From contig JANNKX010000105.1 of the NCBI GenBank assembly GCA_031396505.1, positions 1 through 16,685 on the forward strand: DNA of 16,685 nucleotides, in the 5' to 3' direction. Below the pieces are notes generated by a model that did no database searches, was not told where the DNA came from, and was given only the letters and a program-made list of their open reading frames with translations. A program made the translations under genes and the position numbers. Each line of letters starts with the position of its first letter. Within the stretch, counting starts at the first letter, position 1. This document shows, one piece after another, positions 1-5,526 of this stretch. The DNA comes from JAAFHS01 sp031396505. GTDB taxonomy: Bacteria; Pseudomonadota; Alphaproteobacteria; Rhodobacterales; Rhodobacteraceae.

Positions 1-111
1 TATGGGCAAAGCGATGCAGCGCAGGCGGTGGCGACGGTGGCAGGGGATCAGCCGGAGGCGGATACGGGCGCGTTGATCCGGGCGGCGTTGAAACTGCTGG
101 CACCGCGATGA
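1..111 (+). CDS. ruvA: Holliday junction branch migration protein RuvA, C-terminal end (partial)
   Basis: Reading from base 1 gives 36 codons and a TGA stop at 109-111. The peptide starts YGQSDAAQAV and ends LIRAALKLLAPR, which resembles the C-terminal domain III of RuvA, the part that contacts RuvB. The 5' end lies outside the window. Identity rests on this short tail together with ruvB immediately downstream in the same orientation, the usual ruvCAB order. RuvA tetramers bind the four-way Holliday junction and load the RuvB motor rings. The stop codon overlaps the ATG of the next gene (ATGA), suggesting translational coupling. Confidence 0.85.
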   Translation, partial: YGQSDAAQAVATVAGDQPEADTGALIRAALKLLAPR

Positions 112-692
112 CCGATGGCGCAAAAGTCACTGAACAAAGCTACACCCTCCTGCCCACAGACGAGGGCGAAACTCTGGTGATCCCGGCAGTCCGGATCCGG
201 CTGGTGATGGTGTTTGTGACATTCTGGTTTGTCGTGTGGACCGCGATCGGGCTCGGCAGCGTGCTGACAACGGAATTCATCCCCTTGAATGGCTTCATGG
301 TTATGGGCGCGGTATTCTGGATATTTGCGTGGATCTACGCGGGCTCACTGCTTTTGTGGATGTTCACGGGGCGCGAGATTTTCTGGGTGCGCGGCGACGA
401 TTTCGAGGTGACCAGAACCGCTTTCGCACTGTCGCGCAAGTTGGTGTATCACGTCCCGGCCATGCGTGACCTGCGGGTCGAACCGCGGCCGTGGCTGGGG
501 GCTCCTCGGGGTGGGGTGTTTCCCTTTCTGGGAAACAGCCGGTTCGGCGCTGTCCGGTTTTCGTATCGGGGATGGACCCAGGACTTTGCGTTGGGGCTGA
601 AAGAAGACGATGCGCGAGAAATTCTTGACTGGGTTCTGAGCGGTCTGTCACGGGCCGAAGGTGGAGGTGATCGTGCCCGACATGACCTCTGA
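108..692 (+). CDS. Two-TM membrane protein of unknown function between ruvA and ruvB
   Basis: This encodes 194 residues. I do not recognise a named family. Two hydrophobic helices are evident, about residues 30-52 and 62-87, followed by a soluble C-terminal half of roughly 105 residues. That half alternates short strand-like segments (REIFWVRGDDFEV, FSYRGWTQDFAL) and ends in a predicted helix (DDAREILDWVLSGL). This layout recalls bacterial PH-like (DUF304-type) membrane proteins, but that is inference. The start ATG overlaps the ruvA stop by four bases and the 3' end overlaps the chosen ruvB start by 11 bases, so it is probably co-translated with both. Its tail carries the ruvB ribosome-binding site. 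A direct role in recombination is not shown by anything visible. Confidence 0.85.
   Translation: MTDGAKVTEQSYTLLPTDEGETLVIPAVRIRLVMVFVTFWFVVWTAIGLGSVLTTEFIPLNGFMVMGAVFWIFAWIYAGSLLLWMFTGREIFWVRGDDFEVTRTAFALSRKLVYHVPAMRDLRVEPRPWLGAPRGGVFPFLGNSRFGAVRFSYRGWTQDFALGLKEDDAREILDWVLSGLSRAEGGGDRARHDL
663..670 (+). promoter_or_regulatory. Strong Shine-Dalgarno for ruvB inside the upstream gene
   Basis: GGAGGTGA closely matches the anti-Shine-Dalgarno sequence and lies within the last codons of the membrane-protein gene. It sits 11 bases before the ATG at 682. Measured from its GGAGG core (663-667) it is 5 bases before an in-frame GTG at 673, so both are possible ruvB starts. The ATG gives the N-terminus MTSDPALRP, which best fits relatives I recall. 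Further in-frame GTG codons at 661 and 667 overlap or precede the site and are unlikely. Confidence 0.6.
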
Positions 693-1701
693 CCCCGCCC
701 TGCGCCCCGAAAAGCTACCCGAGGACCATGACCGCGCCTTGCGGCCGCAGATGTTGGCCGAATTCATCGGGCAGGCCGAGGCGCGGGCCAATCTGGCGGT
801 GTTCATCGCATCTGCGAAGATGCGCGGTGAGGCGATGGATCACACGCTGTTTCATGGGCCGCCGGGTTTGGGCAAGACGACGCTGGCGCAGATCATGGCG
901 CGCGAATTGGGGGTGGGGTTTCGGATGACATCCGGCCCCGTGCTGGCGCGGCCCGGTGATCTGGCGGCGATCCTGACCAATCTGGAGCCGCGCGATGTGC
1001 TGTTCATTGATGAGATTCATCGGCTTTCCCCGATAGTGGAAGAGGTCCTTTATCCGGCATTGGAGGATTTCGCGCTGGATCTGGTGATCGGCGAGGGGCC
1101 AGCGGCGCGCACGGTGCGGATTGATCTGCAACCCTTCACGCTGGTGGGGGCGACGACGCGGCTGGGCTTGCTGACGACGCCTTTGCGTGACCGGTTCGGG
1201 ATTCCCACGCGGTTGCAGTTTTACACGGTGGATGAGTTGTTCGAGATCGTGACGCGGGGCGCGCGGTTGCTGGGGGTGCAGGCGGATGCGGGTGGGTGCC
1301 GCGAGATTGCCAAACGGGCGCGCGGCACGCCGCGGATTGCGGGGCGGCTGTTGCGGCGGGTGGTGGATTTCGCGATTGTCGAAGAGGGCGGGCAGATCAG
1401 CCGGGCGTTGGCCGACCGTGCGCTGACACGGCTGGGGGTGGATCATCTGGGGCTGGACGGGGCGGACCGGCGGTATCTGAGCCTGATCGCGGAAAACTAT
1501 GGCGGCGGGCCGGTCGGAGCGGAGACGCTGTCGGCGGCACTGTCAGAATCGCGCGATGCGATTGAAGAGGTGATCGAGCCGTTTCTGTTGCAGCAGGGAT
1601 TGATCCAGCGCACGCCGCGCGGGCGGATGCTGGCGGCAAAGGCGTGGGCGCATCTGGGGCTGGCGGCACCACGGTCGCAGACGGATTTGTTTGGCGATTG
1701 A
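682..1701 (+). CDS. ruvB: Holliday junction branch migration DNA helicase RuvB
   Basis: The product is 339 residues from ATG 682, the normal RuvB size. RuvB is the AAA+ ATPase ring that pumps DNA through the RuvA-bound Holliday junction during recombinational repair, in the cytoplasm. Visible motifs in order are Walker A GPPGLGKT (59-66), Walker B FIDEIH (108-113), sensor-1 GATTR (156-160), the TTPLRDRFG segment carrying the arginine-finger region (165-173), and sensor-2 GTPRIAGRLLRRV (215-227). A C-terminal winged-helix DNA-binding domain follows, with IEPFLLQQGLIQRTPRGR at 298-315. All key residues are present. It is the last gene of the ruv cluster here; a small hairpin follows 6 bases after the stop. 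An alternative GTG start at 673 would add three residues. Confidence 0.97.
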   Translation: MTSDPALRPEKLPEDHDRALRPQMLAEFIGQAEARANLAVFIASAKMRGEAMDHTLFHGPPGLGKTTLAQIMARELGVGFRMTSGPVLARPGDLAAILTNLEPRDVLFIDEIHRLSPIVEEVLYPALEDFALDLVIGEGPAARTVRIDLQPFTLVGATTRLGLLTTPLRDRFGIPTRLQFYTVDELFEIVTRGARLLGVQADAGGCREIAKRARGTPRIAGRLLRRVVDFAIVEEGGQISRALADRALTRLGVDHLGLDGADRRYLSLIAENYGGGPVGAETLSAALSESRDAIEEVIEPFLLQQGLIQRTPRGRMLAAKAWAHLGLAAPRSQTDLFGD

Positions 1702-1707
1702 CGCGGG

Positions 1708-1727
1708 AAATTGACGGCTGTCAATTT
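1708..1727 (+). terminator. Possible weak terminator or palindrome after ruvB
   Basis: AAATTGAC-GGCT-GTCAATTT is a perfect 8-bp stem with a 4-base loop, 6 bases after the ruvB stop. The region beyond is AT-rich compared with the window, but there is no true T-run, so a Rho-independent terminator is only possible. It could instead be a protein-binding palindrome. The remaining bases up to 1822 are unusually AT-rich and contain no ORF that I can support. Confidence 0.35.
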
Positions 1728-1822
1728 CAAGCTTTATACAATTAAAACAGTAGGTTGACTTTTAATTTCGGCACAGCGTTAAGACTTTTGAAATATTTCG
1801 TGAAGCGTGTTTACGGCCGCGA

Positions 1823-1842
1823 GATGGGCAATAATGCCCATC
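1823..1842. repeat. Perfect hairpin abutting the tetR stop codon
   Basis: GATGGGCA-ATAA-TGCCCATC is a perfect 8-bp stem with a 4-base loop. On the minus strand it follows the TAG stop of the tetR gene directly, giving TAGGATGGGCA at the junction. The GTAGGATGGGC type of sequence resembles short palindromic repeats that I recall in intergenic regions of many proteobacteria, so this may be one copy of a dispersed repeat that also serves as a 3' end. Copy number cannot be judged from one window. Confidence 0.5.
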
Positions 1843-2400
1843 CTACGGAAACAACCGTGCAGGCAGGGCGCGCAGCAGGTCTGACGACCGGCGCGCGCGG
1901 GCGATGGTCCATGCGCCCTGGATGGCAACGACCAGAAGTTCGGCCTGATCCGTCGCCGTTTGCACAGGAAGGCCAAGGCGGGTGCCATGGGCGGCAAGGT
2001 GCCTGGTCAGGCGGTTGAAGGTGGCGTCGGCATGGGTGCGGAACGGCTCGCCCTCGGGGCCGTCAAACAACAGGGCCGAGATCGGGCAGGCATCCGCTGC
2101 CTCGAGCAGATCAAAGAGCTTTGCCAGTTTGAAGCAGAGCGTCGTGGCACCCTGCCGGAAATCGGGGGCGGGGGTGAAGGCATCATCCATGACACGGATG
2201 AATTGCGCGGCGGTCCAATCGGCGGCGGCGATGGCAAGGTCGGACTTGCCATCGGGAAAGTGATGATAAAGCGAGCCTTTGGGCACCTGTGCGGCGCTGA
2301 GGAGTTCGGAAAGGCCGGTGGCGTGATAGCCATTGCGCCGGAACAGGTGGGCGGCGGTGGCAATCAGGCGGTCGCGGGTGGTGGGCAGGGGGCTGTTCAT
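1843..2400 (-). CDS. TetR/AcrR-family transcriptional regulator (LmrA/YxaF-like)
   Basis: The product is 185 residues from ATG 2400. An in-frame TTG two codons upstream is possible but has no better ribosome-binding site; neither start has a clear Shine-Dalgarno. The N-terminal TetR helix-turn-helix is clear: TRDRLIATAAHLFRRNGYHATG (8-29) leads into SELLSAAQVPKGSLYHHFPDGK (31-52), with the family hallmark G-S-L-Y-H-H-F. The C-terminal half contains DACPISALLFD (103-113) and QGAWTIARAR (161-170), features of the LmrA/YxaF-type ligand domain, which often controls genes for handling small toxic compounds. It is divergent from the hydrolase at 2492, and the palindromic operators at 2429-2480 lie between them. 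It is therefore probably an autorepressor that also controls the divergent operon. The ligand cannot be inferred. Confidence 0.93.
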   Translation of the reverse strand: MNSPLPTTRDRLIATAAHLFRRNGYHATGLSELLSAAQVPKGSLYHHFPDGKSDLAIAAADWTAAQFIRVMDDAFTPAPDFRQGATTLCFKLAKLFDLLEAADACPISALLFDGPEGEPFRTHADATFNRLTRHLAAHGTRLGLPVQTATDQAELLVVAIQGAWTIARARRSSDLLRALPARLFP

Positions 2401-2428
2401 CGGCAAGCTATAGCCGGGTCACGGGAAA

Positions 2429-2480
2429 AAGACTAGACCATTTGGTCCAATCTTGCTATTGGACCAAATGGTCTAGTCTT
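2429..2480. promoter_or_regulatory. Double TetR-type operator in a perfect 23-bp inverted repeat
   Basis: The arms at 2429-2451 and 2458-2480 are exact reverse complements, separated by the 6-base spacer CTTGCT. Each arm contains its own near-palindrome: TAGACCA-TT-TGGTCCA at 2434-2449 and TGGACCA-AA-TGGTCTA at 2460-2475. Their centres are 26 bp apart. TAGACC/GGTCTA half-sites are typical of some TetR-family operators, such as NemR-type boxes. The position between a divergent tetR gene and its likely target makes an operator role very likely. The right arm ends immediately before the hydrolase Shine-Dalgarno GGAGG (2481-2485), so binding would block transcription in both directions. I could not place convincing -35 and -10 boxes. 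Confidence 0.88.
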
Positions 2481-2491
2481 GGAGGCATGAC

Positions 2492-3349
2492 ATGCAAATG
2501 GGTGAACTGATTCTGCCTGCGGCAGAGACGATTGGGATTGCGGCACCGGGGGCGCAGCTTGTGGGCACTGTGTTTCGCCCGGCGGGGGTGCCAAAGGCGG
2601 CGATTGTCATCCATGGTGCGGTGGGCGTGCGGGCGGGGTTTTACCGCGGCTTTGCGACGTGGCTTGCGTCGCAGGGTTATGCCTGCCTGACCTATGATTA
2701 CCGGGATTTTGGTGCATCGGCGCGCGGGCCTGTGCGCGCATCCAAGGCCAGCCTTGCGGATTGGGGCCTGCGTGATCAACCCGCCGCACTGGCGGCGCTG
2801 CGCAATCACGTGCCGGGGGTGCCGGTCTGGGTGATCGGGCATTCGCTGGGCGGGACGATGTTGGGGTTTGCGCCGATGGCGGGGGTGGCGCGGGTCATTA
2901 CGGTGGGCAGCGGTTTGATCACGATTGGCGATCACCCCTGGCCCTACCGGGCGCTGGCGGCATGGTTCTGGTATGGTGCGCCGCGTCTGATGACGGCGGT
3001 GATGGGGTATCTGCCGGGGCGGTCGATCGGGTTTGGCGCGGACCTGCCGGGTGGGGTTTACCGGCAATGGCGGCGCTGGTGCCTGCGGCCGGGTTTCTGG
3101 CTGAGCGATGTGGGGCGGACGCTGCCCGCGCCGGATGCGGCCAGCGTGACGGCGGCGATGAAGATTGTGGCGGTGGCGGATGATGATGTGGTGCCCGCGG
3201 CGGCGGTGTGGCGGACCATGGCACTGTATCCACAGGCGACAAAGCGGCAGATGGTGCTGCGCCCGGGCGATTTCGGGCTGCGCAAGATCGGGCATATCGG
3301 GGCTTTTGCGCGTGCAAATCAGGTGGTCTGGCCTGCGCTGATCGCCTAA
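2492..3349 (+). CDS. Alpha/beta hydrolase (COG4757-like)
   Basis: The product is 285 residues, without a signal peptide, so cytoplasmic. It has the serine-hydrolase layout: an oxyanion segment IVIHGAVGV (38-46), the nucleophile elbow GHSLGG (116-121, Ser118), an acid in VAVADDDVVP (226-235, probably one of Asp230-232) and a C-terminal His in KIGHIGAF (265-272, His268). The triad therefore appears intact. The short N-terminal beta segment and overall size recall the COG4757 group of predicted hydrolases; the substrate is unknown. The start ATG lies 6 bases after GGAGG, which abuts the TetR operator. The next gene begins 27 bases after its stop, so the two probably form a TetR-controlled operon. 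Esterase or lipase activity on a small hydrophobic compound is a guess. Confidence 0.88.
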   Translation: MQMGELILPAAETIGIAAPGAQLVGTVFRPAGVPKAAIVIHGAVGVRAGFYRGFATWLASQGYACLTYDYRDFGASARGPVRASKASLADWGLRDQPAALAALRNHVPGVPVWVIGHSLGGTMLGFAPMAGVARVITVGSGLITIGDHPWPYRALAAWFWYGAPRLMTAVMGYLPGRSIGFGADLPGGVYRQWRRWCLRPGFWLSDVGRTLPAPDAASVTAAMKIVAVADDDVVPAAAVWRTMALYPQATKRQMVLRPGDFGLRKIGHIGAFARANQVVWPALIA

Positions 3350-3376
3350 CCTGCGCCCGGCACGGGGAGCGCGGGC

Positions 3377-4744
3377 ATGGCACAACTGACACGGATCACA
3401 TGGCCGGATTTCGGCTCACCCGATCTGCCGCCGGAATTTGGCTTGGCCGAGGCGCGGGCGCGGTTGGCGGCGTTGCGCCATGCGGGGCGGCATTACGATG
3501 CGCTGGTCATCTATGGCGACCGCGAACATGCGGCGAACCTGCACTGGATCACGGGGTTCGATCCGCGCTTTGAAGAGGCGGTGCTGGTGGTGACGGAAGG
3601 CAGCGCACTGCTGCTGGTGGGGAATGAGTGCCTGCCTTACACGCAAATCTCGCCTTTGGTGCGGGCGGGGGATGTGACGGTGGGGCGTTGTGCGGCGCTG
3701 TCGCTGCCGTCGCAGCCGCGGGGCGGGCGGCGGTTGGCGGATTGGCTGGACGGGGCGCTGCCGAAGGGTGGGGTGATCGGGGCTGTGGGCTGGAAATGGT
3801 TCGGGGCGGATGAGGTGGACGATCCGGCAACGGCGCTTGATGTGCCGGCCTTTCTGGCCGATCCGCTGCGCGCGATTGCGGCGCGGGTGGAAAACGCGAC
3901 GGCGTTGATGATGCATCCGGGGTACGGGTTGCGCGCAAGGGTGGACGCGGCGGAGATTGCGCGGCTGGAGTTTGCAAACCATATGGCGGCCCATGCGATG
4001 CGCCGGATGGCGTTTGCGTTGCGGGCGGGCATGACGGATTTCGAGGCAGTACAGGCGGCAGGGATTGGCGGGCTGCCACTGGGGTGCCATGTGACGTTTG
4101 CAACGGGGGCACGGGCGGATCAGGGGTTGTCGGGGGCCACGGGGCAGGTGTTGCAGGCGGGATCGCGGATCGGGTTCAACATCTGCCATTGGGGGGCGAA
4201 TGTGTGCCGGGCGGGGTGGCTGGCGCGCGGGGCGGACGATTTGCCAGCGGCAGCGCAGGATTATCTGACAGCATTTGCAATGCCTTATGTGCAGGCAATG
4301 TCGGACTGGTGTGCCCTGATGCGGCCGGGTGTGGCGGGTGGGCAGGTCTGGGACGTGGTGCAGGCGGCACTGCCGCTTGCGACGTTCGGGATCACGTTGA
4401 ACCCTGGCCATCTGATCGGGTTGGATGAATGGATCAGCAGCCCGATTTACGAAGGGTCGGATGTGCGGCTGGCATCGGGGATGGCGATGCAGATGGATGT
4501 GATCCCGGATCATGTGGTTTACGGATCGACGCGGATGGAGGATGGCTATGTCATTGCGGACGCGGGCCTGCGGATGCAACTGGCATCACAGTTTCCGCAC
4601 GTGCTGGACCGTGCGGGGCAGCGGCGGACGTTCATGCGTGAGGTGATCGGGATGGATGTGCCCGACACGCTGCTGCCGCTGGCGGATACCTGCGGGATCG
4701 TGGCACCATGGCTGCTTGATCCGGGGCTGGTGGTGACACTTTAG
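3377..4744 (+). CDS. M24 (creatinase/prolidase-fold) family protein, probable pseudoenzyme
   Basis: The product is 455 residues. The N-terminal part (about 24-170) resembles the creatinase/prolidase N-domain, with YDALVIYGDREHAANLHWITG (40-60). The C-terminal part (about 190-400) follows the pita-bread fold, including GHLIGLDEW (344-352) and RMEDGYVIADAG (386-397). In active M24 enzymes five residues (Asp, Asp, His, Glu, Glu) bind two metals. By eye, the two Asp positions fall in GFNICHWGANVCRAGW and read Asn268 and Ala279 or nearby. His345 and the last Glu (Glu388) remain, and the fourth ligand is Asp374. The usual second active-site His-Glu pair is replaced by Trp352-Ile353. A metal-free or altered function is therefore likely. 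The DEW segment resembles the DMSP lyase DddP, but the DddP metal set is not present. It is preceded by GGGGAG and follows the hydrolase closely. Confidence 0.85.
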   Translation: MAQLTRITWPDFGSPDLPPEFGLAEARARLAALRHAGRHYDALVIYGDREHAANLHWITGFDPRFEEAVLVVTEGSALLLVGNECLPYTQISPLVRAGDVTVGRCAALSLPSQPRGGRRLADWLDGALPKGGVIGAVGWKWFGADEVDDPATALDVPAFLADPLRAIAARVENATALMMHPGYGLRARVDAAEIARLEFANHMAAHAMRRMAFALRAGMTDFEAVQAAGIGGLPLGCHVTFATGARADQGLSGATGQVLQAGSRIGFNICHWGANVCRAGWLARGADDLPAAAQDYLTAFAMPYVQAMSDWCALMRPGVAGGQVWDVVQAALPLATFGITLNPGHLIGLDEWISSPIYEGSDVRLASGMAMQMDVIPDHVVYGSTRMEDGYVIADAGLRMQLASQFPHVLDRAGQRRTFMREVIGMDVPDTLLPLADTCGIVAPWLLDPGLVVTL

Positions 4745-4745
4745 A

Positions 4746-4852
4746 GCGTTTCGCATTTGATCGGGTTCAGCCGATCAAACGCGATACGCAACATTCCCAA
4801 CGGCTTGCCTGTCTTGGATTGCTTTCAATCTGAATCAGATCAAAAGCAATCC
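4746..4852. repeat. Two-hairpin palindromic element between convergent genes
   Basis: Hairpin 1 has 19-base arms at 4746-4764 and 4771-4789 with two mismatches and loop GTTCAG. Hairpin 2 spans 4816-4852, with perfect 10-base outer arms GGATTGCTTT / AAAGCAATCC and an inner ATCTG-AAT-CAGAT stem. The hairpins are related in opposite orientation: GCATTTGATCGGGTTCAG at 4753-4770 matches the minus strand at 4830-4847 at 15 of 18 positions. This terminal-inverted-repeat layout suggests a MITE- or REP-like element. It may also end transcription from both sides, since it fills the gap between the M24-like gene and the HAD gene. I recall similar motifs in Rhodobacterales intergenic DNA but cannot count copies here. 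Confidence 0.65.
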
Positions 4853-4860
4853 GCCCGAGG

Positions 4861-5490
4861 TCAGATCACAAGCCCGGCCATGGCGGCCCCGGTCAGCAGA
4901 TCGGGGGCAAGATGATGCGCAAAGGGCCCTGTGCTGGGTTGCATGTCGGGGATTTGCACGACGGTGCAGCCGGCGCGGTGTGCGGCCTCGGCCCCGGTAT
5001 CGCTGTCTTCGAATACGAGGCAGCGGGTGGGGGCGACATTCAGGCGGGCTGCGGCCAGCAAAAAGGGTTCGGGGTGTGGTTTGGCATGGGTCACGTCATT
5101 GACGGACACGATGGTCTGGAAATGCGCGGTGAGGCCAGCCTTTTGGGTCTTTGCAAGCGCCTCGGTACGGCCTGATGATGTGACGATGGCCATGGGAAGG
5201 GTGATGGCGGACAACAGGGCGAGAACGCCGGGTTTCAGGCGCAATTCGCGCGCGATGCTGGCGGTAAAGGCGGCGCGCCATGCGTCATTCAGGGCGTCGA
5301 TGTCGATGCCGGGCAGGATTTGCGCGATGATCACCGAGGCGGTGGCCTGATCCTTGCCGACAAGGGCGTGCATGAAGGCGGTGCTGACGTTGTGGCCGAG
5401 GCTGGCAAAGGCGGCCATGCCGGTATGCAAGGCGACGCTTTCGGTATCGACCAGTGTGCCGTCAAGATCGAACAATACGGCATCATACAT
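4861..5490 (-). CDS. HAD-superfamily hydrolase, subfamily IA (phosphatase/phosphoglucomutase-like)
   Basis: The product is 209 residues. All four HAD motifs are visible: motif I FDLDGTLVDTE (7-17, nucleophile Asp8 and Asp10), motif II VTSSGRTE (103-110), motif III with Lys137 in HAKPHPEPF, and motif IV VFEDSDTGAEAA (159-170, Glu161 and Asp162). The helical cap between motifs I and II (about 15-85) is the small type of subfamily IA, as in phosphoglycolate phosphatase, YniC-type sugar phosphatases and beta-phosphoglucomutase. The substrate cannot be chosen from sequence alone. The start ATG lies after GGGGTGA, a modest ribosome-binding site. It begins 36 bases after the stop of the CpdB-like gene on the same strand, so co-transcription and a role in removing phosphate from nucleotide-derived products are plausible. 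Confidence 0.92.
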   Translation of the reverse strand: MYDAVLFDLDGTLVDTESVALHTGMAAFASLGHNVSTAFMHALVGKDQATASVIIAQILPGIDIDALNDAWRAAFTASIARELRLKPGVLALLSAITLPMAIVTSSGRTEALAKTQKAGLTAHFQTIVSVNDVTHAKPHPEPFLLAAARLNVAPTRCLVFEDSDTGAEAAHRAGCTVVQIPDMQPSTGPFAHHLAPDLLTGAAMAGLVI

Positions 5491-5526
5491 CGGTTCACCC
5501 CATCTTTGCGCCGACGGGATACCTGA

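Noticed and set aside
715..1446. Long Arg/Pro-rich open frames opposite ruvB, and similar ones opposite the hydrolase, M24-like and yej genes.
   Set aside because: Composition and lack of motifs mark them as shadows of GC-rich coding sequence on the other strand.
3377..4744. Identification of the M24-like gene as the DMSP lyase dddP.
   Set aside because: Only the DEW segment and general fold features agree; the Asp metal ligands required for DddP are missing and the rest of the sequence differs from DddP as I recall it.
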